Shown: positions 26,292 to 35,813, counted from the stretch's first letter. The stretch is 64,000 bases of DNA from JAJDOD01 sp039024895 (GCA_039024895.1 JBCCPJ010000007.1:87213-151212); one strand, 5' to 3'. Notes: generated by a model from the sequence alone, not told the origin. Numbers and translations are program-made.

Positions 26292-26318
26292 AAAAAAGGC
26301 CGCGCATGACGCGCGGCC
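26292..26318 (-). terminator. Rho-independent terminator of the ABC transporter operon
   Basis: Read on the minus strand, GGCCGCGC and GCGCGGCC form an eight-base G+C-rich stem with a five-base loop, followed by six T residues. It begins 22 bases after the stop of the substrate-binding protein gene and closes the operon. Confidence 0.88.
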
Positions 26319-26339
26319 TTTCATCGATAAAAGACTTCA

Positions 26340-27290
26340 CTAGCCGTTTATCCAACTGCTGACGATTTTTTCATTGTCTTCGATCCATTCCTCAGCCACT
26401 TCGGCCGGGTCGCGCTTGTTCTCGAACATCTCCACAATCCAGCCATTGATTTCGTCACCTGTGAACTGAACATTCTTCAGCATATTTGCGACCGGCGGAT
26501 TTCGATCATAGAGCGACTTAGAGAACGCGATGAATACATCATTCGGTGCAATCACGCATTCGAATTCCGACACCTCCAACCAGTTTTCGGCTTCCAGATC
26601 TACTTCTTCGCAACCGTCGAAGCGCTCGGGCTCATCGACGACTGAAAGGTCATATTGGACATGAAGAGCTTCGGGCGTCCAGTGATAGAAAAGCTGAGGT
26701 TGCGAAGCGGCATAAGCCGCTGCTAGACCGGCCTTGAACGTATCGGCCGAAACGATGTTCGGCTCCCAAAGGGCGTCAAGACCGTACGACTTGAATTTGA
26801 TCTGCCAGCGCTTGGTCGATGCCCAAGTTACATCTCCCGGCCAGTACTCGCCCAGACCGTCGCCATCAGTGTCGAACATGGCTGCGATTTCTGGATTGTT
26901 CAGGTCCTCAATCGACTTGATCGTGTCAGCCATGTATGCCGGTACGTACAAATTCGACGTGCCTTTGTATGGCGTATTGACGTCAACGGTTTGCTTGTCG
27001 ACCACGTATTCATCCCAGGCCTGCTGCCAGTTGGGCATCCACATGTCGGTATGGACGTCAATGGAGCCGTCGCCCTTATCCATGCCCGCGTAAATGATAG
27101 GCTGCTGGTTCATGCCGGACACGATCTCGGCTTCACCATTCATCGGGCCTTCAATAATGGCCTTCAATACGTGACCGATGGCCTTTGCGCCGTTCCAGCT
27201 CAAGTCAGACAGCATGACCTTTTCCTGAGCGTGTGTCAGACTGGTGGTTGCCAGTAAGGCTGCTGCTGCGACTGTAGTGTATCTCTTCAT
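26340..27290 (-). CDS. Glycine betaine/proline-type ABC substrate-binding protein
   Basis: The roughly 316-residue protein has a signal peptide cleaved near THAQ. The OpuAC/ProX-like fold follows: VMLSDLSWNGAKAIGHVLKAI, then the DVHTDMWMPNW segment, and FYHWTPEALHVQYDL. Several Trp residues suit a cage for a quaternary amine. An in-frame ATG at 27296 lies only three bases after GGAG, so 27290 with better spacing is preferred. It is the last gene of an operon with the permease, ATPase and a demethylase-like enzyme. The true ligand is unknown. Confidence 0.82.
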   Translation of the reverse strand: MKRYTTVAAAALLATTSLTHAQEKVMLSDLSWNGAKAIGHVLKAIIEGPMNGEAEIVSGMNQQPIIYAGMDKGDGSIDVHTDMWMPNWQQAWDEYVVDKQTVDVNTPYKGTSNLYVPAYMADTIKSIEDLNNPEIAAMFDTDGDGLGEYWPGDVTWASTKRWQIKFKSYGLDALWEPNIVSADTFKAGLAAAYAASQPQLFYHWTPEALHVQYDLSVVDEPERFDGCEEVDLEAENWLEVSEFECVIAPNDVFIAFSKSLYDRNPPVANMLKNVQFTGDEINGWIVEMFENKRDPAEVAEEWIEDNEKIVSSWING

Positions 27291-27320
27291 TTCCATTCAC
27301 TCCAAGTTGGGTTTGATTGT

Positions 27321-29156
27321 TCAGATCCGGCTAAAGGAGGCGCGGATCCCCTTCAGAATTCGGTCGATGACCATAGCGACGAGCGCGATGGCGAGGCCGG
27401 CAAGAAGGCCTTTGCCCGCTTGCGCATCGCCCAGCGATGCGGTGACGAGCGCGCCTAATCCTTCGGCGCCAATGAAGGCCGATATGGTGGCCATAGAAAG
27501 GGCCAGCATAATCGTCTGGTTGAGGCCTGCCATGATCGACGGAATAGCCATCGGCAATTCCACCTTGCGTAAGAGCTGCCGTTCCGATGCGCCAAAAGCG
27601 AGGGCGGCTTCCTTGGTGCTCTCGGGCACCTGCCGGATGCCAAGCGCGGTAAGCTTGACCATCGGCGGGATGGCAAAGATCACGGTCGCGATGACGGCGG
27701 GGGGCTGAGAGATGCCGAAGAAGGCTACCGCCGGCACAAGGTAGGACAGAGACGGGATTGTCTGCATCACGTCGAGGATCGGCTCAGTGATGAACTGCGC
27801 CGCCTTGTTTTTCGCCATCCAGACTCCAACCGGTAGTCCCACAAGGATACATATCGCGGTCGCCACCACTACCAGTGCCATGGTCTGCATCGCGACCTGC
27901 CACAGCTCGAAAACAGCGAGAAAGGCAAGCGACGACGCAACAAAAATGGTCGTGCCGACGCTGGTGAAGGCCCAACTTAAGGCGATGAACAGAAACGCCA
28001 CAACAGGCCAGGGTGTCTGCATGAAAGCCACTTCGACCCGGATCAGCGCTTGTCGCAGCACATTGGTAACCGCGTCAAAGATGGTAGCGAAATTAGCCCG
28101 CAGATAGTTGATCGACATGTCGATGCTCTCGGAGCTGTAAGTGAAGATGTTCACTACACGGCCCTCTACCGGGTCTTTCACGATACGCAGAACCTTCGTC
28201 GCGCCTTCGTCTCCGGCGGCAATTGCCTCCTCGTCGGGAACGCTTCGGTAAACGACATCTGCTGGCGGGTCGATGCGCGCAAGCGTCGGGAAGTCGTCGA
28301 TGAAGAAGCAGTCAAAGGAATCGCGGCCTGTCAAGTCGGCGTATTCCTCAGCCGTTTCAAGTTCTCGTCCGACGTCGCGCAACGCACCGCGGGCCTCGGA
28401 ACGAAGCGCGTTCTGTGCGTCGGTCCGGTCGGAGATCGCGTCGAGGCGGGAGAACTGGGATTGCAGATCATCTCTCTGCTCTACCAGAATGGGCAAGAGA
28501 TCGGCGACGCTTGCGACACCGTACTGCGAATAAAGCGCTTCAACGGTTTCACCGGCACGAATCTGGTTCAGACACGCTCGTTCATCGAGCCGCTGCTGGG
28601 TTGCGCGATACGTTGTAAGCGGCGCCACCATCGCGATGATGACAAGGGCAATTACGATCCGCTTTAAGGAGATTCCGTTTGGCAGGCTCTGTTGCGTCCG
28701 CCAGCGGGAATACTGATTGTAATACCAGCGGTTCGCGCTGCTTCCCATCCAGAGCCGCCCGGCAATCAGAGCGATCCAGCCGACCGACCCGAAATTTTGA
28801 ATCCATCGCGTGTAACGTGCGATCAGCGTTGTATTGTCAGCCGCATTCGCTTGGGCCTCCGCCAGAAGGGGGCCATACTTGAAGATCTGCACCAGGCAGA
28901 CAATAGCGAACACATCAATGGCGAGCGCGATCCAGAACATCAGCCAGACACCGCGATAGGCGGACCAGACCCAAGGTATGAGAAGGCCCCAAATGTTCAT
29001 GTGCCAGCGCGGCAGTTTCCCTCGCTGAATTTTCTCGAAAACCGGGCTGTAATAGTCGGTGTTAGTCTTCACAAACGCTTCGACGGAGACGTCGCGATCG
29101 TCTACAATCCGCTGCTCGGCGCCCGTACCCGCCGTTGCTGTTGCCGTTGCGCTCAA
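27321..29156 (-). CDS. ABC permease with extra N-terminal membrane domain
   Basis: The 611-residue protein is about twice the size of a ProW permease. The C-terminal 230 residues are a normal binding-protein-dependent permease with AALAFGASERQLLRKVELPMA (EAA loop) and VMQTIPSLSYLVPAVAFFGI. Residues about 35-190 hold membrane helices with PRWHMNIWGLLIPWVWSAYRG and GRLWMGSSANRWYY, resembling DUF2628. Residues about 190-360 form a soluble, partly coiled-coil segment with two Cys. The role of the extra part is unknown; it could be an osmosensor or a binding surface. Confidence 0.78.
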   Translation of the reverse strand: MSATATATAGTGAEQRIVDDRDVSVEAFVKTNTDYYSPVFEKIQRGKLPRWHMNIWGLLIPWVWSAYRGVWLMFWIALAIDVFAIVCLVQIFKYGPLLAEAQANAADNTTLIARYTRWIQNFGSVGWIALIAGRLWMGSSANRWYYNQYSRWRTQQSLPNGISLKRIVIALVIIAMVAPLTTYRATQQRLDERACLNQIRAGETVEALYSQYGVASVADLLPILVEQRDDLQSQFSRLDAISDRTDAQNALRSEARGALRDVGRELETAEEYADLTGRDSFDCFFIDDFPTLARIDPPADVVYRSVPDEEAIAAGDEGATKVLRIVKDPVEGRVVNIFTYSSESIDMSINYLRANFATIFDAVTNVLRQALIRVEVAFMQTPWPVVAFLFIALSWAFTSVGTTIFVASSLAFLAVFELWQVAMQTMALVVVATAICILVGLPVGVWMAKNKAAQFITEPILDVMQTIPSLSYLVPAVAFFGISQPPAVIATVIFAIPPMVKLTALGIRQVPESTKEAALAFGASERQLLRKVELPMAIPSIMAGLNQTIMLALSMATISAFIGAEGLGALVTASLGDAQAGKGLLAGLAIALVAMVIDRILKGIRASFSRI

Positions 29157-30208
29157 TTGTCCGTCCCCCCTTGTAGACCCCGCAGAAGCGTTCGCTTATC
29201 GACGACGCCCACGATGGCAGCGTTATCTTTGATAAGGACCGGAAGTGATGACGCAGCACTCAGTTCCACCAGTGTGTCCAGATCATCTTCGGGACGTGCT
29301 TGAGGGTGATTGGCATTGGCGTCGATCGGCCCTCTTTGCGCTGCATACTTGTCCGGCGGCACCATGATTTTTGATGCGGAAACCAGCTTGAGGCGCGAGA
29401 TTCCTGCAACAAAGTCAGCAACATAGTCATCCGCAGGCGCTGTCACGATATCTTCCGCGGTTCCGATCTGGACAATTTCACCATCCTTCATGATACCGAT
29501 GTGATCGCCCATGCGGATCGCTTCATCGAGGTCATGTGTGATGAAAACAGTCGTCTTCTTGAGATTCTCGGAAAGCCCGAGAAATTCGTCCTGAAGGTTG
29601 CGCCGGATCAGCGGGTCGAGCGCAGAGAAAGGTTCGTCCATCAGCAGAATTTCTGGATCCGCGGCGAGTGCGCGGGCCAATCCCACCCGTTGCTGCATGC
29701 CGCCTGATAGTTCTGAAGGAAGACGGTCGCCATAGCCGTGCAGCGAGACGGTCTCGAGCGCTTGGTCAGCTAGTTGCGAGCGGTGATAGGCGTCCATGCC
29801 GCGAAGTTCCAATGCGAACCCGATATTGTCCCGCACCGACCGGTGCGGCAACAGCGCCATGTTTTGAAAGACCATTCCGATCTTGGTCGCCCGAAGCTCG
29901 CGTAGCGGCTCCGACTTCATCAGTCCAATATCTTCGCCAAGTATGCGTATCGATCCGGCAGAGGGTTCGATCAACCGATTGATGTGCCGCACAAGGGTCG
30001 ACTTGCCCGAGCCTGACAAGCCCATTAGGCAGAATATCTCGCCCTCCTTGACGCTGAAGCTTGCATCCTTCACGCCGACGACGGCCTGATACCTCTCGAG
30101 CACTTCGGCTTTACTCAAACCTTCAGCGCGTATGGCCTTCATCGCCTCGTCGGCGCGCTCTCCGAAGACTTTCCAAACGCCCTCTAGTTCGACGACTGCA
30201 TCGCTCAT
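29153..30208 (-). CDS. Quaternary-amine ABC transporter ATP-binding protein (ProV type)
   Basis: The 351-residue protein has Walker A GLSGSGKST, the signature LSGGMQQRVGLARAL and Walker B EILLMDEPFSALD. It begins with the ProV-type lead segment (VWKVFGERADEAMKAI and an AVVGVKDASF strand). After residue 260 a shortened CBS-like region follows, ending VLIKDNAAIVGVVDKRTLLRGL, as in osmoregulated ProV/OpuAA proteins. It overlaps genes on both sides by four bases. Confidence 0.9.
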   Translation of the reverse strand: MSDAVVELEGVWKVFGERADEAMKAIRAEGLSKAEVLERYQAVVGVKDASFSVKEGEIFCLMGLSGSGKSTLVRHINRLIEPSAGSIRILGEDIGLMKSEPLRELRATKIGMVFQNMALLPHRSVRDNIGFALELRGMDAYHRSQLADQALETVSLHGYGDRLPSELSGGMQQRVGLARALAADPEILLMDEPFSALDPLIRRNLQDEFLGLSENLKKTTVFITHDLDEAIRMGDHIGIMKDGEIVQIGTAEDIVTAPADDYVADFVAGISRLKLVSASKIMVPPDKYAAQRGPIDANANHPQARPEDDLDTLVELSAASSLPVLIKDNAAIVGVVDKRTLLRGLQGGTDN

Positions 30209-32550
30209 GCGCGGGCCCTTTCTCTTTTCGGGTCATAGAAGGGAATGTCACAAACGGCTGCATTGAGACGTTTCATATGTCCATCCATCTGGCCGACTTC
30301 CAACTCGGTTCCAGTTTCAGCGTACTCCACTGACAAACGCGCCATAGCGATTGCGCATTCGAACATAGGTGAACGTGTAGCGGAGGTGATCGTCCCCACT
30401 GGGCGTTCGCCGACGTAAATGTGCGCTCCGTGCGCGGGGACGTCGTTGTTTTGGAACTTTAGTCCTTTCAGAAACCGGCGCGGGTTTTGACGATTTCGAT
30501 CCAACGCGGCTTTGCCGATGAAGTCCGACTTGCTAGGGTTTATGGCAAATCCCAGTCCAGACTCCAGCGCGTCGCCGCCCGAAGCGAAATCTGCCCGCGC
30601 GGCCAACCCGGCCTCAATCCGAATAATCTCAAGCGCGGCAGAGCCCATGGGTTTGATGCCGAACTCTTCTCCGGCCTCCATTAGCGCATCCCAAAGAGCC
30701 GGTGCGTCTGACGCGGAGCAAAAGAGTTCGTACCCCAGTTCGCCTGTATACCCCGAGCGCGACAACATGAAAGGCAGACCTTCGCGATTGTGCAAACGCG
30801 CAACCGTGACGCCAAACCATTTGACTTCATCGAGAGACGGATGGGTTGTCTGAGTGAAAACTATTTTGCGCAGAACATCGCGCGATTTAGGCCCTTGAAG
30901 CGCAAGGTTGGGCAATGCCCCATCCAAAGCCTGGACCCGCACCTGCAAGCCTTCCTTTAGAGCGATAGCTTCGAATACGCGGGCACTTTCTTCGGCCCCA
31001 CAACACCAACGGAATAGGTCGGGCGCAAGGCGGAACAACGTGCCATCATCCACGACATTTCCGACCTCATCGCAGATCAGCGAGTATGTGCCGCGCCACA
31101 CCGATAATCTGGAGATGTCGCGGGTCATCGCCCGTTGCAGTAGCTTCTCGGCATCTGGCCCGACAACGTCATATTTCCTGAGTGAGGACATATCCTGCAA
31201 TGTCACGCGCTCGCGGCACGCCCAGTACTCGCCGACAGTGCCGATAGAGGTATAGCTGACAGGCGCCCAGATATCGCGTGCAGGGGCGAAGTTCTTTGTC
31301 AGTTTCGACGTGGCAGGGTGGAACGGGCTTTCCTGACTGACCAACATTGGGGCGTCTTCCCTTTCTCGCCACGCAACGGCGCGCTGTATTGGCGCGTCGG
31401 GAGTATAGATGCGCACATGGACATCCGTTGGATTCCATCCGTTGATCGGGTCGATGTCATCCGGGCAAGCGGTACTGACACAAAGAAGAGGGTCTAGCGC
31501 CTTCATTACCACATAGTCGCCGGGTCGTGAGTGACTCTCTTCTGTCAAAATCTGGTGCGTGCTAGGATCGACCCAAGTGTTCCAAAAGAAGTTGATAGCA
31601 GCCCAAGCTGGTCGGCTGCTTACACCATAGGGGTCAAGTGCTCTGGAGATATTGTCGGAGCAATTCAGATGACCGGGAAAGCCACGGTCTTCGTATCCGC
31701 GCGCAGTGCAGGCCATGCCAAACGCGTCGTGGCGGCCGCAGGTGTCTTGCAAAACCTCGAGCATTGGGCGCTGATTTTGATCATAAAACTTGTTGAGTAG
31801 CCCTGGGGTCGGGTAGGTGCTGCGGACCATTGATCGTGTCGCGGTGCTATCGATCGTGTACTCTTTTCCGCGCTCAAGGTCCTGCAATGACAGTGCCATG
31901 AAATCGGAGCACTGCTGACCCTCGAGATCAATAATTTGAACAGCCTCACCGGGCTTCAGTTCGTAGGCCATGGCCGTCCCGCGCTTTACTGTGAACTCCT
32001 CGCGGATTAGGCCCAGTGCCTTTGGCAGTGGAGTGCCCGTAGTGGATGCCGCAGGTTTCAGAGAGAACTCAATTATGCCAGGTGATTGGCACTCAATCAG
32101 TTTCGCCGAGCTGTACGCCTGGATAAGCCAAACCGAGCATGCGCCACGTGCTTGCAAGACCAACATGTCATCAACTGACAGCGTTACCGTTACAAATGGC
32201 TCCGGAAAATGCCCGCCGTGTGCAGCGATCCAACCGCGCAGCGGCACACTATCAAAGTCGTCAGCATCCACGACTTCTACAGCGTCCAATCCAAGTAGCT
32301 CAGGGCACAAATGGCCTCGCGGGTCGAACACCATTGCGGAGACTGTTTGTCTCGTCCCAAACGGACGCAATGAGAGAATGTCCTCACTCTTCAATTCAAG
32401 ATGGAGCGCTTGTCGTGGCCCAAGCCTGCCAATGCTTGTCTCTGATTTTTTAGGAAACCCAGGGAAACGCCTGCCATGGCCCGAAAAGCCAATGTTGCTG
32501 AAGTCGTGTTGAAAGGCCGCTCCGCGCACCCAATCCCCCAATTCGCCCAT
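30205..32550 (-). CDS. DUF1989 - aminomethyltransferase (GcvT-like) fusion
   Basis: The 781-residue protein joins two enzymes. Residues about 1-180 are a divergent DUF1989-like half. Residues about 185-390 are a clear DUF1989 domain (MAYELKPGEAVQIIDLEGQQ, HLNCSDNISRAL). Residues about 400-690 are a folate-binding GcvT domain (DVVGPDAEKLLQRAMTRDIS, LSRSGYTGELGYELFC, and MGSAALEIIRIEAGL), ending with a GcvT C-terminal barrel. GcvT relatives remove methyl or methylene groups from N-methyl compounds onto tetrahydrofolate. With the betaine-type transporter behind it, demethylation of an imported methylated amine is a fair inference. The start at ATG 32550 lacks a strong ribosome site. Confidence 0.78.
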   Translation of the reverse strand: MGELGDWVRGAAFQHDFSNIGFSGHGRRFPGFPKKSETSIGRLGPRQALHLELKSEDILSLRPFGTRQTVSAMVFDPRGHLCPELLGLDAVEVVDADDFDSVPLRGWIAAHGGHFPEPFVTVTLSVDDMLVLQARGACSVWLIQAYSSAKLIECQSPGIIEFSLKPAASTTGTPLPKALGLIREEFTVKRGTAMAYELKPGEAVQIIDLEGQQCSDFMALSLQDLERGKEYTIDSTATRSMVRSTYPTPGLLNKFYDQNQRPMLEVLQDTCGRHDAFGMACTARGYEDRGFPGHLNCSDNISRALDPYGVSSRPAWAAINFFWNTWVDPSTHQILTEESHSRPGDYVVMKALDPLLCVSTACPDDIDPINGWNPTDVHVRIYTPDAPIQRAVAWREREDAPMLVSQESPFHPATSKLTKNFAPARDIWAPVSYTSIGTVGEYWACRERVTLQDMSSLRKYDVVGPDAEKLLQRAMTRDISRLSVWRGTYSLICDEVGNVVDDGTLFRLAPDLFRWCCGAEESARVFEAIALKEGLQVRVQALDGALPNLALQGPKSRDVLRKIVFTQTTHPSLDEVKWFGVTVARLHNREGLPFMLSRSGYTGELGYELFCSASDAPALWDALMEAGEEFGIKPMGSAALEIIRIEAGLAARADFASGGDALESGLGFAINPSKSDFIGKAALDRNRQNPRRFLKGLKFQNNDVPAHGAHIYVGERPVGTITSATRSPMFECAIAMARLSVEYAETGTELEVGQMDGHMKRLNAAVCDIPFYDPKRERARA

Positions 32551-32570
32551 TTGGCGAGGTTTTCTCTTAT

Positions 32571-32582
32571 GAAACTAGTTTC
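32571..32582. promoter_or_regulatory. LacI-family operator, copy 1
   Basis: GAAACTAGTTTC is a perfect 12-base palindrome, 21 bases upstream of the DUF1989-GcvT start codon. It is shared, with one change, by a second copy 45 bases away. LacI-family repressors bind such palindromes, and the adjacent divergent gene encodes one. Confidence 0.7.
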
Positions 32583-32615
32583 TTTGGTTGTTGTTGCGGG
32601 AGTCAAGCAATTGTT

Positions 32616-32627
32616 GTAACTAGTTTC
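32616..32627. promoter_or_regulatory. LacI-family operator, copy 2
   Basis: GTAACTAGTTTC matches copy 1 at 11 of 12 positions. It lies 25 bases upstream of the LacI start codon. Start-to-start spacing of 45 bases, about four helical turns, would let one tetramer bridge both sites. Confidence 0.65.
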
Positions 32628-32651
32628 ACTTCGTGCGAAAATTTGCGCGAT

Positions 32652-33662
32652 ATGCCTGTTCGCGAACGCAAAAGAGCAAATCTCAGGGATGTCGCGAAGG
32701 CGGCTGGTGTATCCGTTGCGACGGTTTCACGTGTGCTGAACACTCCCGAAGTGGTTTTGAAAGAGACAAGACTACAGGTCGAAAGAGCAATCGCAGAATT
32801 GAGGTTTCACCCAAGCGCAGCAGCGCGAGCCATTAACAGTGGCCGAACCAAGATCATCGGAGCGCTCATTCCGTCATTAGACAACGACACGTACGCACTG
32901 ACGATTGAGTCCATTGAGAACAGGCTGGGAGATTTCGGCTTGTCTTTGGTCGTCGCAACAACTGCCGAAGATCCAAAGCAGGAGTTGCGTCGTGCTCAAG
33001 ACCTCGTGAACATCGGCGTGGAAGGTCTCTTTCTGCCCGGAGTGGACCATAGCGACGCGCTTCATGATCTTATTGAAAGGACGGGTATTCCAACGGTTGT
33101 GATCTCTTACTTTCAACCAGATTTCATCTATCCAACGATCGGCTATGACAACCAGAAGGCCAGTGGTCTTTCTTTGGCTCATTTGATTGAACTCGGGCAT
33201 CGTAATGTTGCTGTTGTGCACGGACCAGCGGCAAGCAACGACAGGACGCGTGAACGCGCAAAAGGGGTCTCCACTGTTTGCTCTGATGCGGCGCTTGCGT
33301 TCTTCGAAACAGAATTGTCAGTTGCCGGAGGGAGCACGGTTGTATCGCGGCTTCCAAACAACGGAGAGAATTTCGACGCGTTTCTGTGCTTGTCGGACAT
33401 TTTGGCATTCGGTGTGCTCTTTGAGTTGCAACGTCGTGGCGTTCTTGTTCCAGAAGACGTTTCGATTATTGGCATACATGACGTGCCTGCCTCTGAGTCC
33501 GTGTTTCCGCGGCTGTCCACGGTCCGGCTGCCAGCACAGCAAATGGGTCGAAAGGCGGCTGAAGCTATGGCAAAATGGATCGAAGACGGCACGCGTCCGG
33601 AGTCAGAATGCTTCGACTCCCAGCTCATCCAGCGCGAGACGACCGCACCCAGGCAAAGTTGA
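32652..33662 (+). CDS. LacI-family transcriptional regulator
   Basis: The 336-residue protein has the LacI helix-turn-helix at its N-terminus (NLRDVAKAAGVSVATVSRVL), a hinge with HPSAAARAINSGRTKIIG, and a periplasmic-binding-like effector domain ending in LSTVRLPAQQMGRKAAEAM. I chose ATG 32652; a TTG nine bases upstream is in frame. It is divergent from the DUF1989-GcvT operon with two palindromic operators between them, so it very likely controls that operon and itself. The inducer would be the transporter ligand or a product. Confidence 0.88.
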   Translation: MPVRERKRANLRDVAKAAGVSVATVSRVLNTPEVVLKETRLQVERAIAELRFHPSAAARAINSGRTKIIGALIPSLDNDTYALTIESIENRLGDFGLSLVVATTAEDPKQELRRAQDLVNIGVEGLFLPGVDHSDALHDLIERTGIPTVVISYFQPDFIYPTIGYDNQKASGLSLAHLIELGHRNVAVVHGPAASNDRTRERAKGVSTVCSDAALAFFETELSVAGGSTVVSRLPNNGENFDAFLCLSDILAFGVLFELQRRGVLVPEDVSIIGIHDVPASESVFPRLSTVRLPAQQMGRKAAEAMAKWIEDGTRPESECFDSQLIQRETTAPRQS

Positions 33663-33819
33663 TCAGCTTTGTCGACCGCGCCTTCCTGTTTGGATCACAA
33701 CATTTGTGCTGAACTAAACGTCAAGGTATTCGCAAGGGAAGAGCAGCAATCAGGACGTGCAAGAACCGTCTCTGATCGCATGCACTGTTGGATTTCATGG
33801 AGGAAAGAGGCTTCCTCTC

Positions 33820-35221
33820 TTACCCAGAATGCGAAATGCCGCGCGCTTTCATCTTTCGGTAGATTCTGACCCGTCCCATTCCCAGTACCCGCGCTGTTTT
33901 CGAGACATTCCAGTTTGCGTTGCCCAATGCGTCCAGAATGAATTATTTTTCATTGCTGCCAATCAACTTTGCGCCCGTTCTGGGACGGTTGAGGCGGGGC
34001 TGCGCGATCTCTGACCTTCCACGGGATTTTTCCTCCATGTGGAACTAGAGTCCGACCCAACGAAGGGACGGACAATGAAGCGATCAAGATTTTCGGAAGA
34101 ACAGATCATCGGCATTTTGACCGAGCATGAGGCTGTTGCGACGTGCGCTGATCTCTGTCGCAAGCATGGCAAGCCGGAAGGGACGTTCTAAAACTGGAAA
34201 GCCAAGTTTGGCGGCATGACAGTTTCCGACGCCAAGCGGCTCAAGGCGCTTGATGACGAGAATGCAAGGCTGAAGAAGCTGCTGGCCAAACAGATGCTGG
34301 TTGGGGCGGCGATGAAAGAGCCGCTGTCAAGTAAATGGTAAGGCCCGCTGTGAAGCGTGCGGCTGTTGCACGTCTGCAGGCGCAGATGGGTCTGTCGGAA
34401 CGGCGGGCCTGTCAGATTGTTGGGGCGGATCGGAAGATGATCCGGTATCGGTCTGCTGCGCGATCTGGCCAATGAACGTCGCAGGTTTGGTTACCGACGC
34501 TTGTTCATTCTGCTGCGTCGCCAGGGTGAGCCTTCGGGCATCAACCGCAGCTACCGGCTCTACCGCGAGGAAGGGCTGGCCATGCGCAAACGCCGGGCAA
34601 GACGGAAGGCTAGCGGTACGCGTGCCCCGAGCCTGGGCGGCAGATTACAACGACGAGAGCCCCATTCGGCCCTCGACTACCAAACGCACAGAGCATTCGC
34701 CGAGGACCTGTTTACCGCAACCGACAGCCGCGCTTCGCCACTTGAAGTATCCGTGCATCTGTCAGTTGCTCCGCCTGCGCCAATCGGCGTATCAACCCAA
34801 AGGGCTCCGGTCCCGGGTGGATGAAATATCGGTGGCAGGTCATCTCGAGATCAAGTTTTGACGTGCGCTTGCCATCGCCTAGCAAAAGCGCCTGCCGAAG
34901 GACGTTACACAACTCACGCACATTGCCTGGCCAATCATAATTGTTGATTGCGGTTTGTGCTTCTTTGTTAAAGTCGATGGGCCGGTATGCAAGCTCAGAG
35001 GTCAATGCTCCGACCAGAATATCTGGGCGTTCTCCTTCGCGCACGGGAGGAAGAACAAGCCTCATTCCCGACAGAAGGCCGTAAAGGTCGTCGCGAAACA
35101 GGCCTTTGGTCATCGCTTCCTGCGTCGGATTTCGACTTGTACTCAAGATTCTGACCGCATTTCCAATCACACTTTCGGCGTCCTCTAATAGGCAGCGGAA
35201 CATAGGCAAGCTGACAATCAC
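33820..35221 (-). pseudogene. Sigma-54 activator (AcoR-like) gene broken by an IS element
   Basis: Two separated pieces remain on the minus strand. The piece at about 34830-35221 is the second half of an AAA+ domain: RILSTSRNP, GLFRDDLYGLLSGMRLVLPP, then NNYDWPGNVRELCNVLRQALLLG. The piece at about 33820-33945 is the C-terminal Fis-type helix-turn-helix: LDALGNANWNVSKTARVLGM followed by RIYRKMKARG. Between them lies an IS3 remnant (34075-34824). The sensor half, Walker A and GAFTGA loop are missing; the 5' end stops at a LysR fragment near 35205. The gene cannot work. Confidence 0.78.
34075..34824 (+). mobile_element. Second decayed IS3-family insertion sequence
   Basis: An OrfA starts at ATG 34075 (MKRSRFSEEQIIGILTEHEA) and runs through an in-frame stop after KPEGTF, then on to LKKLLAKQMLVGAAMKEPL. 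Pieces of OrfB follow (RRFGYRRLFILLRRQGEPSG and LYREEGLAMRKRR). The catalytic middle is deleted, joining directly to the C-terminal tail (ADYNDE, then PHSALDYQTHRAFAEDL after a frameshift) that ends at 34824. It differs from the IS3 remnant at 25326-26200. It lies inside the sigma-54 activator gene. Confidence 0.8.
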
Positions 35222-35813
35222 GACAAACGCCTCAAGTTCTGAGCGTCCCTATTCCGAGCTTTACGCAGGTTTCATTCGTGCCTACCCGAAGGTTCAGATG
35301 ACGCTTCATCTATCCGATGAAAATGTGAGTTTGGAGGGATCACAATTTGATGTCGCGATCCGCGGCCGCGTGACGGACCTGAGCGACAGCAGCTACAAGG
35401 CGCGCAAACTCGGTAATCTGGATTTTTGCGTTTTCGCCTCGCCTGATTATGTCCGAGGACGCCCGCCCCTTAAATCCATCGACGACTTCGCTGACTGGGA
35501 CCGCATCGCCTGCCCGGCGATCCCGTGGGCCAGTATCGCGACCACTTTCGAGGGCTCACCGCCTACGCGCGAACCGCGCTCTCTCATCGCCTGCAACAAC
35601 TTTGCGATGGCACGTACCTTTGTCGAGGACGGCATGGGGTTCATGATCGAGACATACCCTCTCGTTGCCGAAGACTTAAGAGCGGGAAGACTAGTGGAAG
35701 TATTGCCTAATGTGAGGTTACGCCCGGTCGATGTCTGCGCAGTATATCCAGCCAACGCCCCGCGCGACAGTCTTACCAGACTGTTCGTCGACTATGCCAT
35801 AGCGCAAGACTAG
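35205..35813 (+). pseudogene. LysR-family regulator fragment lacking its DNA-binding domain
   Basis: From about 35205 the translation is a LysR effector-binding domain: GKLTITTNASSSERPYSELY, then DVAIRGRVTDLSDSSY, DFCVFASPDYVRGRPPL, and FVEDGMGFMIETYPLV near the end. The N-terminal helix-turn-helix and linker (about 90 residues) are absent. Upstream sequence instead belongs, on the other strand, to the broken sigma-54 activator. The join marks a deletion or rearrangement. It could be expressed as an effector-binding fragment, but more likely is dead. Confidence 0.75.
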
